From Mucilaginibacter phenanthrenivorans (GTDB lineage Bacteria; Bacteroidota; Bacteroidia; Sphingobacteriales; Sphingobacteriaceae): DNA of 64,000 bases. The stretch lies in the NCBI RefSeq assembly GCF_024721155.1, contig NZ_JAHVAP010000001.1, positions 248,001 to 312,000 on the forward strand, in the 5' to 3' direction. Shown here one piece after another: positions 44,360 to 53,635 of this stretch. The stretch's first letter is position 1, and the number at the start of each line of letters is the position of its first letter. The notes below the pieces were generated by a model. That model was not told the origin of the DNA. It was given only the letters and a program-made list of their open reading frames with translations, and made no database searches. Made by a program: the position numbers and the translations under genes.

Positions 44360-45247
44360 ATGGAACAAACACAAGGACGTGTCACAGGCATGTTAAAGGA
44401 TGATGCTTTAGCGGGAAAAACCATTATTATTACCGGTGGCGGCACCGGCCTTGGCAAAGCCATGGGCACTTACTTTTTAAAACTTGGGGCCAATTTGGTT
44501 ATTACCAGCCGCAAACTTGACGTACTAAAACAAACAGCTGTAGAAATGGAAGCAGCCACCGGCGGAAAAGTGATGGCCATAGCATGCGATGTAAGAAAAT
44601 ATGAAGAAGTTGAAAATATGCTTGAGGAAGCTGTTAACACATTCGGTAAAGTTGATGTATTGTTAAATAACGCAGCGGGTAATTTTATTTCTCCGACAGA
44701 GCGCTTATCTTCAAATGCCTTTTCGGCTATAATTGATATCGTCTTAAAAGGTTCTGTGAATTGCTCGCTTGCTTTGGGGAAGTACTGGATCCAAGAAAAA
44801 ATACTTGGTAATATTCTTAATATTGTTACCACCTATGCTTTTACCGGGTCAGCTTATGTAGTTCCGTCGGCCTGTGCCAAAGGCGGGGTACTTGCCATGA
44901 CTAGATCGCTGGCTGTAGAATGGGGACAGCATGGCATTCGTTGTAATGCAATTGCGCCGGGTCCGTTCCCAACAAAAGGAGCATGGGAACGTCTGTTACC
45001 GGGTACAATGGCAGAAAAATTTGATTTTAAAAATCGTGTTCCGCTAAAAAGGGTAGGGGAACACCAGGAATTAGCTAACCTCGCAGCTTTCCTGGTTTCT
45101 GATTTTTCGGGCTATATTAACGGAGAAGTAATTACTATTGACGGGGGCGAATGGCTACAGGGCGCGGGCCAGTTTAATGCCCTGCAAATGGTGCCTGATG
45201 CGATGTGGGACAGCATTGAGAAGGCTACCAGAAATGCCCCTTATTAA
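44360..45247 (+). CDS. SDR-family 2,4-dienoyl-CoA reductase (DECR1-like)
   Basis: A 295-residue short-chain dehydrogenase. The cofactor motif is ITGGGTGLGKAMG (T25 onward). NNAAGNFISPTERLS is nearly identical to that segment of mitochondrial 2,4-dienoyl-CoA reductase. The catalytic residues Y159, S170 and K174 follow the unusual DECR spacing (Y-x10-S-x3-K), not the classical SDR YxxxK. The C-terminal IDGGEWLQGAGQFN also fits. It is predicted to reduce 2,4-dienoyl-CoA with NADPH so that even-position double bonds can be degraded. It is the last gene of the operon and converges on the GH110-like gene. It is an SDR enzyme, unlike the flavin-dependent FadH of E. coli. Confidence 0.9.
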   Translation: MEQTQGRVTGMLKDDALAGKTIIITGGGTGLGKAMGTYFLKLGANLVITSRKLDVLKQTAVEMEAATGGKVMAIACDVRKYEEVENMLEEAVNTFGKVDVLLNNAAGNFISPTERLSSNAFSAIIDIVLKGSVNCSLALGKYWIQEKILGNILNIVTTYAFTGSAYVVPSACAKGGVLAMTRSLAVEWGQHGIRCNAIAPGPFPTKGAWERLLPGTMAEKFDFKNRVPLKRVGEHQELANLAAFLVSDFSGYINGEVITIDGGEWLQGAGQFNALQMVPDAMWDSIEKATRNAPY

Positions 45248-45348
45248 TACTAGTCAGCTTGTTTTTTGATTTATATTTGTTACAAATTCATTGGTCCGTT
45301 AACGATGGCGTTCGCCGTTATATGCTGGGCTTTTATAAAACAGATCTG

Positions 45349-47199
45349 CTATCGTTTAATAAGGATCTTGTTATCCGAAAGCTTAACATTTTGGCAATCT
45401 TTTAATTCAATCAGCCCATTTATTTTTACGGGGACATGCGTTTTAACTTCATTATCCGAAAATGAAATATTAGATACACTTTGCGCGCTCATTGCACTGG
45501 TATCCTTCAATATGAACCTATTCCCAATGATCGAAATATTCTGGTGCACAGCCCCTTTATATACTTTGTTTTCCGGGTGGATACTAACAACGGGTTCGCC
45601 ACATTCAACAAAATTATTTTTACGTATAGTTAAGTCTTTGACTATTCCGGATTCATACCAACTTTCCGCATCATCTTCTACCAATATGCCGTTGGAGTGT
45701 ACGCGCCGAAACGTACAGTTTTCAATAATTACCTTGCGGCGGGTAGTAATTAAAATGCCCCGGGTCGGAATTTTTGTTATAACTGTATTGTGAATCCACA
45801 CCTTTGGTGTCCAGGAAATATTTTCCACCACTCCATCATTCATGATATCGGCGGGAACCGGTTTTTGAAGCATTAAAAGGATCTCCTTATCATTCAATCT
45901 TTCTGTGGCCGTTATCACGTCATTCCCAAATGGCAGCAGGCTTGCTGAATGTATAAAATCGATACTATCACCCGCCTTAAAAGCATCAAAACCATAAGTT
46001 TGATTGTGCATAAAACGCACTTTTATTTGATTTGGGGATGGGTTTTCTAAGATTTTCAAATAGGTGCCGTGTACATTTATCGCATCGTCATTAGCTGCAG
46101 ATAGAAAGCAATTGTTTATAGCTATCATACCCCTGCAACCAGAAAAATGAAGGATATCCGCCCATGCCGAACATGTTCTTCCGGACTTTTTATCGGGTTT
46201 TACTGAAAGGGAATCGATAGTAATATTCTCACAAAACTGACTTACAACCCCCATCCCGTGCATAAAGCAGATATGGATGTTTTTTAGCGAAATATTTTTA
46301 CTCCGCTGCATAAATATGCCGGCACAATCTCTTGTTACGTCCCGGGTTTGGTAAATTATTCCTGTTTTAAAGCCTGGGTTTTGTGCGAAGAAAACTCTCA
46401 CCATTCCGCCAATATTTGCAAACCTAGCTTTGTTCAAATTCATGTCAACCCGGGAAAGATCCCCTGTTTTTGGATCGAGTACCTGCCAGTACCATCCCGG
46501 CGGGTAGCGCCATCCTTCTCCTTCCCATGTAAGCAAACTATCCTTAATACTATATTTTGAATCCCCGTGGATTTTCAAATCAGCATAATGATCAGCTACA
46601 TTTATTACTTTTAATTCAGACACCGTTGGTCGGGCATAATCGAAGCTGATGCCGTGAACATTAATGTTTTCGCACTTGTCGATACAGGTTTCTATCATTT
46701 TGCCCCTCAAAACTATCTTAACACCAGGGGCATTTAACCTGACGTATTTTGAATTAACAAAATATAGGGCAATGGCCTTCAGCGCCAAAGGGGTATCATT
46801 CGTATTAGAAATATTAAAGCGGGTTTTAAAAGAAGAGTCAGGATAAAAATCGTATCTGCCGGGTGCAAAGCTGATGGTTACCGGTGATGCCTTATTTCCT
46901 CCAGCCATCATCACCAATGATTGATGAAACTTACCAGGTGCCAGAATCATCAGCTTGTCCCCGGCTGAGAATATTAACTGGTTAGCTCGTTTAAAGGTTT
47001 TCCAGGGATTTTTAATAATTGTACCGCTATTTTGGTCATTGCCTTTTTGCGGATCAATATAATAAATGGTTTTACCGGGGGAATGGATACGGCTATCAAA
47101 TGATGGATACAACGTAACTTTTTGGGCATATAGCATACCGACTTTGCCGTTCAGTAGTAGTATAATCAATAAAAAATGGCAATAACTCCTTTTATTCAT
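45349..47199 (-). CDS. GH110-like alpha-1,3-galactosidase (right-handed beta-helix)
   Basis: A 616-residue exported glycosidase. A signal peptide (CHFLLIILLLNGKVGMLYAQ) is followed by parallel beta-helix repeats. Motifs expected of GH110 are GISFDYARPTVSE, CFMHGMGVVSQFCENITID, SAWADILHFSGCRGMI with D348, and AANDDAINVHG with D371-D372. The 23-residue spacing between the first aspartate and the pair agrees with the catalytic trio I recall for a characterised GH110 enzyme. GH110 enzymes remove terminal alpha-1,3-galactose, as in blood-group B or carrageenan-type glycans. It is the distal gene of the minus-strand PUL, 20 bases from the next glycosidase. Confidence 0.85.
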   Translation of the reverse strand: MNKRSYCHFLLIILLLNGKVGMLYAQKVTLYPSFDSRIHSPGKTIYYIDPQKGNDQNSGTIIKNPWKTFKRANQLIFSAGDKLMILAPGKFHQSLVMMAGGNKASPVTISFAPGRYDFYPDSSFKTRFNISNTNDTPLALKAIALYFVNSKYVRLNAPGVKIVLRGKMIETCIDKCENINVHGISFDYARPTVSELKVINVADHYADLKIHGDSKYSIKDSLLTWEGEGWRYPPGWYWQVLDPKTGDLSRVDMNLNKARFANIGGMVRVFFAQNPGFKTGIIYQTRDVTRDCAGIFMQRSKNISLKNIHICFMHGMGVVSQFCENITIDSLSVKPDKKSGRTCSAWADILHFSGCRGMIAINNCFLSAANDDAINVHGTYLKILENPSPNQIKVRFMHNQTYGFDAFKAGDSIDFIHSASLLPFGNDVITATERLNDKEILLMLQKPVPADIMNDGVVENISWTPKVWIHNTVITKIPTRGILITTRRKVIIENCTFRRVHSNGILVEDDAESWYESGIVKDLTIRKNNFVECGEPVVSIHPENKVYKGAVHQNISIIGNRFILKDTSAMSAQSVSNISFSDNEVKTHVPVKINGLIELKDCQNVKLSDNKILIKR

Positions 47200-47219
47200 A
47201 CGAAGAAACCAAAGATAAA

Positions 47220-49277
47220 TTATAATTGAATATGCGCCGTACCCCCGTTTGAAAGTGTATAAGTATGCTGTTTGTTTCCTTTTGAAACACTAACCAATAT
47301 TTTCCTATTTGTCTGCCTTGAAATTTTCAAATCAAAGTCTGCCCCAAAGGAATGAATATGACGTAACGTCATTTGGTTCCAATTATCGGGCAACCTGGGC
47401 GTGCAATTAAAACTATTAAACCCGGTTGGCCTAATTCCAAACAGCCCCTCTGTAAATATCCGGCAATATAAGCCACTTTCTGCAGAAAGCTGTCTTTGAT
47501 TGCCTTCAGGATAAGCCTCTACAGGATAGGGTACGTGTTCTCCCAATAACCTGCGGCGGGAGTAATATTTCAGAAAGGTCATCGCTGTTTCTGTTGCTCC
47601 GGCCTGTAACACACCGCGAAGGGCATACAGTGTTGCCCGGTCCCAGAATGTATTTTCACCCTCCTGCGTAGCCAAACCATCTGCCGTCCAAAGCTTTGGA
47701 GAAAATAGCGCTTCGATAGTCCCCTTACTGCGGTCATATATTCCCATAGCTAAAGGCATACAGATCCATGCCCGCAAAACGGAATTGGTTTCATAGTATT
47801 TGTAAGTCTTATACCCCTCTATAGTGGCCCCAAAATACCTGTCAATATTAATTTTAAGTTGATTGGCCTCTTTGGTATAAGGTACAATTTGATTATCGGG
47901 CATATGTAATTGTTTGCCAAGCAGGGCGGCTGAAACCAGGGCATCATAGTATAAGCAATTGGTAGAAAGGTTGGCCTTTCCTGCCGGGAACCGGCCTTCC
48001 AACTCATCAGCATCGGACGTTACAACCCCCTGTTCATTGATATGTCTGCGGCTATATTCCAGGCACCAGGTTATTAATGGCCATAAAACTTTTGCAGAAT
48101 CAGCATTGCCATAGGCAAGGGCATATCTTGATGCGCCATAAGCGATCATTGCCTGATCCCCCCGGTCGCCGGCGCCATTCCAGAACGCATCACCTTCCGC
48201 GACTATTGAACTTGGGATCGGCTTGTAATCGGCGTTCATATAGCGGGCAAACAGCCTATAACAATTCATTGCAGACAAGTTACCTATGCTATCGCCCGAA
48301 AAAGCAAAGTATGGACTTACATATTCAGCCTGGTCGTTAGCCCAGATAGCCGCATAATATGACAGGCCGCCCGGACTATGCATATACCCACCCTTTGTTT
48401 TATAAATACTTTCGGTTGCGCGTATTTTAGCAAAGGCAAATTCCGTATTTAATATCGTGTCGGGTGTTTCTAACTGCAAAGGCGCCAAAATTTCGGATAT
48501 CCGGTTCGCTCTTGCCTTTTCTTCCTCCTCCGGGTAAACAGGCAGTGAGGAAGAGGGATGATCAGTAGCCAAATAACAAACAGAAAAAATGGTTGATCCT
48601 CCGGCCTGTAATATGCGACTGCCCTCATTAACGGACTTCATGATAACTGTATGCGGTGAAGACTTGCTCCTGATGGAATCTGTAGTCACTTCGCGGATCA
48701 ATTTTTCCATGGATACAGTTACCGGCTTGTCGCTGATGTTGGTCAGTTTAAACTCTTCAATAGCCATTGGCTTTTTAACCGAAGGGAACAGGCTGCGCTC
48801 AATTTTCACCTGTGCAGGGTTCCCTACCTCAGCCATAATGCGCATAATGCCATGCTGATTGATGCTTTTTACCCGAAATGCAAGTGTATTATTCTCCTCT
48901 TTTTGGGAAATATCCGTTCTGAGCAGTTGGTTATTAATATAAATCCGGGGTAGTTCATTGTCATTAAAAGTGAAGCTGATATGGCTCCTTGTATCATCAG
49001 GGAGCATCCGGAATGTTGGGAAAACTACGGTCCGGCTGATTTTGGAAATACCTGAACTATCAATGGAGTAAGCTACCCACAAGGAAACTTTTTCGCCAGA
49101 CATTTCGATATGATCGGCATGTGGGATCCTGTCTCCGATGTTCCAGGTAATGCTTCCATTATGTTCAATATGCCACCTGTCGGTTTGTTTGGGTAATGCT
49201 ATTTGCTGGGCCCTCAGTGAAATTTGAGCAAATAGAACAAGTAAAATTAAAGGAACCTTGATTTTGTAGACTTTCAT
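47220..49277 (-). CDS. Six-hairpin-type glycoside hydrolase, family unassigned
   Basis: A 685-residue exported protein with a signal peptide (KVYKIKVPLILLVLFAQISLRAQ). The first 260 residues form a beta-sandwich-like N-terminal domain. The rest looks like an (alpha/alpha)6 barrel, with repeated aromatic and acidic helix segments such as GGLSYYAAIWANDQAEYVSP, AEGDAFWNGAGDRGDQAMIA and SDADELEGRFPAG. The C-terminus is a small beta domain (TLRHIHSFGADFDLKISR). The architecture resembles GH63/GH78/GH95-like enzymes, but I cannot choose the CAZy family. It is encoded between the GH110-like gene and another six-hairpin enzyme, so it probably acts on the same glycan. Confidence 0.75.
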   Translation of the reverse strand: MKVYKIKVPLILLVLFAQISLRAQQIALPKQTDRWHIEHNGSITWNIGDRIPHADHIEMSGEKVSLWVAYSIDSSGISKISRTVVFPTFRMLPDDTRSHISFTFNDNELPRIYINNQLLRTDISQKEENNTLAFRVKSINQHGIMRIMAEVGNPAQVKIERSLFPSVKKPMAIEEFKLTNISDKPVTVSMEKLIREVTTDSIRSKSSPHTVIMKSVNEGSRILQAGGSTIFSVCYLATDHPSSSLPVYPEEEEKARANRISEILAPLQLETPDTILNTEFAFAKIRATESIYKTKGGYMHSPGGLSYYAAIWANDQAEYVSPYFAFSGDSIGNLSAMNCYRLFARYMNADYKPIPSSIVAEGDAFWNGAGDRGDQAMIAYGASRYALAYGNADSAKVLWPLITWCLEYSRRHINEQGVVTSDADELEGRFPAGKANLSTNCLYYDALVSAALLGKQLHMPDNQIVPYTKEANQLKINIDRYFGATIEGYKTYKYYETNSVLRAWICMPLAMGIYDRSKGTIEALFSPKLWTADGLATQEGENTFWDRATLYALRGVLQAGATETAMTFLKYYSRRRLLGEHVPYPVEAYPEGNQRQLSAESGLYCRIFTEGLFGIRPTGFNSFNCTPRLPDNWNQMTLRHIHSFGADFDLKISRQTNRKILVSVSKGNKQHTYTLSNGGTAHIQL

Positions 49278-49302
49278 AAATGTAATAGATAAGGCTTGCG
49301 AA

Positions 49303-50760
49303 TTAGTATACCACTTTTATGTCTGCCTTCTCACCAGGCTTTACAGTTGTTTCCACAATCGAAATTTCTCTTTGCTGCTGATCGGTCCCTTTTTTTAAAG
49401 GAAGCAGGTTTCCATTCAGATAAGCCCGCTTATAAGCGCCATAAAACATAGCTTTCCATTTGAATGGTTGCTGCCCTGTGTTTTTTATGACCGATTGCTG
49501 TTTGCTTATATGGGCCAAATCTATCGTTGTATGCAAAAGGGGCAATTGATTAATTACTGCATTGCCTGTTCCGTTTGATTTGTAGATAGTGCTGATTGTG
49601 GCGCCCGGTGCATCAGGTGTAATGCCCATTAGCCCCTGGACGATCCCTTCAATCACACCAAAGGAAACCTCGGGATATTCCCGCCTGGCAGTGGCAGGGT
49701 CCGAAAGGTAAAGAATATATTCCCGCGCTTTATCCCAATAACCGTTTTTATAGAATACAAGAGGTAGGTAGGAAGTGTTTTCCATGTTCCAGTTTTTTGA
49801 AGCAATATGCGCAATGGTCTTCCTTATTCGGGTACTGTCCTTCAAGGCATCAAACCAAAGCAAAAAAGGTTCACCCTCTTCCTTGCCGAATTTACCGTCA
49901 TTGCTTAAATAAGAATAGTAGCGCGCTTCTTTCTCATCCCACCAGTCCGCCTCCAGGCGCTGCCGGTATTGTTCCGCTTTTTTGGCATACAAGGCAGCTT
50001 CCTTTTTCCGGCCTTTTTCAGACAGGATCTCCGAATAAGTTAGCAGTCCCCTGTATAGAGCCGCTACCAGGTCTACTCCTGTCTTCAAATTAGCTACGCC
50101 TTCAGAGTAGGAGGGTAGGCCACGACAACGATGGAAGGAATCACCCTCATTATATGGAACTGGTGCGTTAGGATGGGCAGGTCTTTTCAATAGGGAATCG
50201 GCCGAAAGCACCCAGCTATCTATATATTCTCCAACAGATTTCTGCTGGAAACGAACATAAGCCGGATCACTGATATAATGCTTATCACCAGTCCATAGGT
50301 ACAGCCTGTGGGTGGCATATAATAAATCAAAATTGGCAGGCAAGTTATACCAGAACTCTTTATCATTCCTGTAGTCTTCCGGTGCGGGTTTCGAGTATTT
50401 ATTGATTTCCCAGTAAGAACACCAGTTTTTTGAAGCAGAAATATTACTTACAAATAGGTTAAACATATTATTGTTTTCACGACTTAACCCTAATATTTCC
50501 GCGCCTATGCACTGATGCGATACATCCCTCATACAAAATGCATCCCTCGGCGGAAGGGCAGATTCATACCATGGGCCAACGGGATCACCTGCCTTGCCTT
50601 TATAATGCAGCGCCATTTCTCTTGCCCAATTAAATGCCCGCTCAAGGTCCTTATCGGATGAGGTAAAAGACACGCCTTTTTGCTGGGCAATGACATTCGC
50701 AAAAGAACATATACAGAGTATTAGCAGGGTTAAAGCTGCTTTGTATTTAAATAAGTACAT
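49303..50760 (-). CDS. Six-hairpin-type glycoside hydrolase, family unassigned (second)
   Basis: A 485-residue exported protein. I place the start at the ATG at 50760, giving signal peptide MYLFKYKAALTLLILCICSF...VIAQ; a TTG 23 codons upstream would extend it without benefit. The mature protein appears to be an (alpha/alpha)6 barrel with GPWYESALPPRDAFCMRDVS near 65-85, where an acidic pair and the RDVSHQ turn resemble a catalytic region. WCSYWEINKYSKPAPEDYRN and a C-terminal beta-domain (KWKAMFYGAYKRAYLNG) follow. The family cannot be assigned by eye. A putative 24-bp operator lies 117 bases upstream, suggesting its own promoter for this gene and the two following glycosidases. Confidence 0.77.
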   Translation of the reverse strand: MYLFKYKAALTLLILCICSFANVIAQQKGVSFTSSDKDLERAFNWAREMALHYKGKAGDPVGPWYESALPPRDAFCMRDVSHQCIGAEILGLSRENNNMFNLFVSNISASKNWCSYWEINKYSKPAPEDYRNDKEFWYNLPANFDLLYATHRLYLWTGDKHYISDPAYVRFQQKSVGEYIDSWVLSADSLLKRPAHPNAPVPYNEGDSFHRCRGLPSYSEGVANLKTGVDLVAALYRGLLTYSEILSEKGRKKEAALYAKKAEQYRQRLEADWWDEKEARYYSYLSNDGKFGKEEGEPFLLWFDALKDSTRIRKTIAHIASKNWNMENTSYLPLVFYKNGYWDKAREYILYLSDPATARREYPEVSFGVIEGIVQGLMGITPDAPGATISTIYKSNGTGNAVINQLPLLHTTIDLAHISKQQSVIKNTGQQPFKWKAMFYGAYKRAYLNGNLLPLKKGTDQQQREISIVETTVKPGEKADIKVVY

Positions 50761-50877
50761 GATAAATAGTAGTTTGTTCTTAATAAATTTAGATTTATAA
50801 AAATAATTGGTGCATTCAACCCGGTTCAATAAGCCGAATCAAAAGTGACAGAAAAAGCATTCTTATAATAGTATAGT

Positions 50878-50901
50878 TTCTGTTCTGTTCTATTCTGTTA
50901 T
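50878..50901 (-). promoter_or_regulatory. Putative GntR-type operator, copy A (glycosidase genes)
   Basis: A 24-base site beginning TTCTGTTCTG and ending TTCTGTTAT on the plus strand, identical at 22 of 24 positions to the site at 58439 before susC. It lies 117 bases before the glycosidase start and shows internal TTCTG repeats. Confidence 0.6.
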
Positions 50902-50940
50902 ATTTAATAAAAATAGAAATTTTCAAGTAACGATGCAAAT

Positions 50941-52539
50941 TTATTTTGCCAGCATAAGCGGAGAAAATAAAATAAACATCAGGATCATCATTAACAATAA
51001 GATGCCGGTAAAAAAATGCCGGTTTTTCCAGGGCTTTAAATCAACCAGGTTATTTAACCTTTGTGTGTAAGGAACGGGCATTGGATAAAGTTTCCCGATA
51101 AGTAGCATAATGCCGCAGGTTAATACAAATAAGATGGCCAGGATATGAAGAAAATGGATGTGTAAATCAAAAACCAATTGGGTTAAACCATAGGAGACAA
51201 TGAAAAAGGCCAACCCGATTTTCGCCGCTATTGCAGGGACTCTTTTTGTAATGAACCCCATAAACATGATGGTAAAAATAGGCACATTAAAAAATCCATT
51301 AACAATTTGAATATACGTGTAAAACCCGTGTTTGGCGAAGATGATAAAAGGCGCAATAAACATTGCCGCAAGGCAAACGATGATTTCGAATCTTTTAGCT
51401 GTTCTTACCAATTCAATTTCAGGAACCGATCTGGATTTTTTTGCCAACCACGGCTTGTAAATATTCAACACAAACAAGGTGCTCGAGCTGTTGAGGCCTG
51501 CATTAAAGGTTGTTAAGGCCGCTACAAAAATTACAGCCGCAATAAACCCTGCTATAAAAGGAGGCGAAACAAGGCTATCCAGCCTGGGAAACGCTTCTGC
51601 TGTATTGTGCATTTTGGTAAAGATGTGGACTGCAATCAGGCCAGGTATATTCAGCACCAAAGGAGAAATAAGCTTTCCAAAACATGCAACAGCAATACCC
51701 TTCTGAGAGGTCTTCAAATCTTTTGAGGCCAGCACCTGTTGAACAATATATTGTTCGGTACCCCAGTAATAAAGATTCACTAATAACATGCCGGTGAACA
51801 AAGTACTAAATGGGATAGGGTCGGAGGGTGAGCCGATACTGTTTAGGTGCTCTTTGTGTAAAGTTAGGACCGTGTGCAAACCTTGGAGGAAACTCCCATG
51901 TCCCAGGTATTTTAATCCAAAAATAGGCAATAAAAGCCCTCCCGTAAAGAAACCAATGCCAAGCAGGATATCCAATATCGTGATCGCTTTTAATCCTCCC
52001 AGCATGGAAAATAAGCAGCCAATTGTACCCATGACCCAGATCAGGATCCAGATGGTGGCCCAATAGTCGGTTTTCCAAACATCCGAAAAATGAAATAATC
52101 CATTAAAGGCAATGGCTCCACCATATAATAAGGACGGGAGCAAGTTGATAATATAGCTGATCAAAAATATAAAGGATACTAGTTTTCCGGTACCTAATCC
52201 GTACCGCGCGGTGAGGTAGTCAGGTGTGGTAGCAATACCAAGTTTGAGGTACAATGGCATTGAAAATTCTGAAACGATCAACATGGCCAGAACCGAGGTG
52301 ATACCCCAGGCCATCACAGTCATATTTTTGGTGTAGGTTAGTTCATTTTCTCCAATAATCGAGGCTGTATTGATATTGGTAAATAACAGGCCACCGCCTA
52401 CCAATAAAAAGCCGAGATTTCTGTTTGCAAAAAATAACCCGTTTAAGGTGCTAACCTTGTTTCGCCTTGATTTGTACCATGAAGTGAAAACGACGATCCC
52501 GGTAAAAAAAAGAAAGCCGATGATCATTATAGGATTCAT
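50941..52539 (-). CDS. Sodium:solute symporter family transporter (SGLT-like)
   Basis: A 532-residue inner-membrane sodium/solute symporter with about 14 hydrophobic helices. Family features include NINTASIIGENELTYTKNMTVMAWGI near the start, an unwound TM1-like region, GLKAITILDILLG and NLYYWGTEQYIVQQVLASKD, which is characteristic of the SGLT sugar-transporting branch. In this PUL it probably imports the monosaccharide, such as galactose, released in the periplasm by the glycosidases. Its start lies nine bases after the stop of the GntR-type regulator gene (minus strand), so the two are probably co-transcribed. Confidence 0.9.
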   Translation of the reverse strand: MNPIMIIGFLFFTGIVVFTSWYKSRRNKVSTLNGLFFANRNLGFLLVGGGLLFTNINTASIIGENELTYTKNMTVMAWGITSVLAMLIVSEFSMPLYLKLGIATTPDYLTARYGLGTGKLVSFIFLISYIINLLPSLLYGGAIAFNGLFHFSDVWKTDYWATIWILIWVMGTIGCLFSMLGGLKAITILDILLGIGFFTGGLLLPIFGLKYLGHGSFLQGLHTVLTLHKEHLNSIGSPSDPIPFSTLFTGMLLVNLYYWGTEQYIVQQVLASKDLKTSQKGIAVACFGKLISPLVLNIPGLIAVHIFTKMHNTAEAFPRLDSLVSPPFIAGFIAAVIFVAALTTFNAGLNSSSTLFVLNIYKPWLAKKSRSVPEIELVRTAKRFEIIVCLAAMFIAPFIIFAKHGFYTYIQIVNGFFNVPIFTIMFMGFITKRVPAIAAKIGLAFFIVSYGLTQLVFDLHIHFLHILAILFVLTCGIMLLIGKLYPMPVPYTQRLNNLVDLKPWKNRHFFTGILLLMMILMFILFSPLMLAK

Positions 52540-52548
52540 GACGAACGC

Positions 52549-53559
52549 CTAAAGTGTATGCCTGCCAAATAAGATCATCGGAACGGTCAATTGTATTTTT
52601 TTCCTGGATAAAACAGCCTCACCCGCCATTTTTCCCATATTTGAGAAATCGGCAGAAAAGGTGGTGATGCCAATAATTTCCTTGGCCGGTTCATCGTTAT
52701 GCGACAGTACACCCAGATCTTTACCGGGTTTTAGCTTTTTGGTCTTGCAATCACGCATGATCTGCCATAAGGCAAAGTTATCGAGGGTGAAATATACCTT
52801 ACCCTTTTCGACGGATCCGGGAACATATTCTTCCTCAATACGCCCATTGATTTCAAAATCCTTCAGAAATTTTTTAAATGACCGTACAATTTCCTTTGGG
52901 TCCAAAGAATTTTGAGAATGATAAAATATAAACTCATCAAATTGCTTTATCCTGGGCGCCAGTTTGGAAAACACCTGGTAAGAAGCATCTTCGAACTCCT
53001 GGGTAATGTGATTGAATTCACCATCCAGCGGTTCATAGCGGTCAAACATCAGGAATTTATTACGGGGGATTGTTTCCAATAATTCCTTTGACTTAGGATT
53101 TGGAATTGGCGCTACTACATACATGCCATATTTACCCCTTATCTGCAATAAAATTGTTTCAAAAATTTCAATGTTGCCATGGTGAAAATAGGTAGTCAGC
53201 TGCACATTCGGGCCCAATTCATGCCTGAAGTTCCTATAAAATTGCTCCTCGAAAGTATCAAGGTTGTACATTAAAAGCGCTACATTTTGGGTTTGACCCG
53301 TATTTCCATTACCGACAAAATATCCAAGCCTGTTTTTAGCTTCCACAATGCCGCGGCTTATCAGGTCTTTATATCCCTTTACAATAGTTTCCCGTGAAAA
53401 ACCAAGTTCCTTAATTAATTTATTTACTGAAGGTAACACTTCATCCTGCCCGATTATTTTTTCGTCAATGGAATTGATGATCCCCTGAACGAACCTGTCA
53501 TGCTTCGAATAAGAGGGTATTTCGGCCAGCTTCCTTATTTCTTCAAAAATTCTATCCAT
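52549..53559 (-). CDS. GntR-family regulator with LacI-like sensor domain
   Basis: A 336-residue transcriptional regulator. The N-terminal winged helix (about 1-75) has the GntR pattern EVLPSVNKLIKELGFSRETI and GYKDLISRGIVEAKNRLGYF. The rest is a periplasmic-binding-protein-like sensor domain (VALLMYNLDTFEEQFYRNF, GRIEEEYVPGS, LGVLSHNDEPAKEIIGITTF), as in LacI/AraR-type regulators. It lies inside the PUL between the symporter gene and susD, separated from susD by a terminator. It is the likely sugar-responsive regulator of the locus; most PULs instead use hybrid two-component or ECF sigma systems. Confidence 0.9.
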   Translation of the reverse strand: MDRIFEEIRKLAEIPSYSKHDRFVQGIINSIDEKIIGQDEVLPSVNKLIKELGFSRETIVKGYKDLISRGIVEAKNRLGYFVGNGNTGQTQNVALLMYNLDTFEEQFYRNFRHELGPNVQLTTYFHHGNIEIFETILLQIRGKYGMYVVAPIPNPKSKELLETIPRNKFLMFDRYEPLDGEFNHITQEFEDASYQVFSKLAPRIKQFDEFIFYHSQNSLDPKEIVRSFKKFLKDFEINGRIEEEYVPGSVEKGKVYFTLDNFALWQIMRDCKTKKLKPGKDLGVLSHNDEPAKEIIGITTFSADFSNMGKMAGEAVLSRKKIQLTVPMILFGRHTL

Positions 53560-53585
53560 TAAAAACGCTTAATTTTAGCCAAATT

Positions 53586-53615
53586 AAAAAAAGGCAGCCA
53601 TATGCTGCCTTTTTT
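53586..53615. terminator. Intrinsic terminator after susD
   Basis: Stem GGCAGC/GCTGCC (53593-53598 with 53604-53609), extended by A and T runs on both sides, with a CATAT loop. It lies between the susD stop and the GntR-type gene and ends the susCD transcript. Confidence 0.82.
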
Positions 53616-53635
53616 GTGTTGTTTTATTATTTATC

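Noticed and set aside
45266..45793. Plus-strand frame of 175 codons at the end of the beta-oxidation operon
   Set aside because: Mostly antisense to the GH110-like gene, whose motifs are convincing; its hydrophobic start is probably chance.
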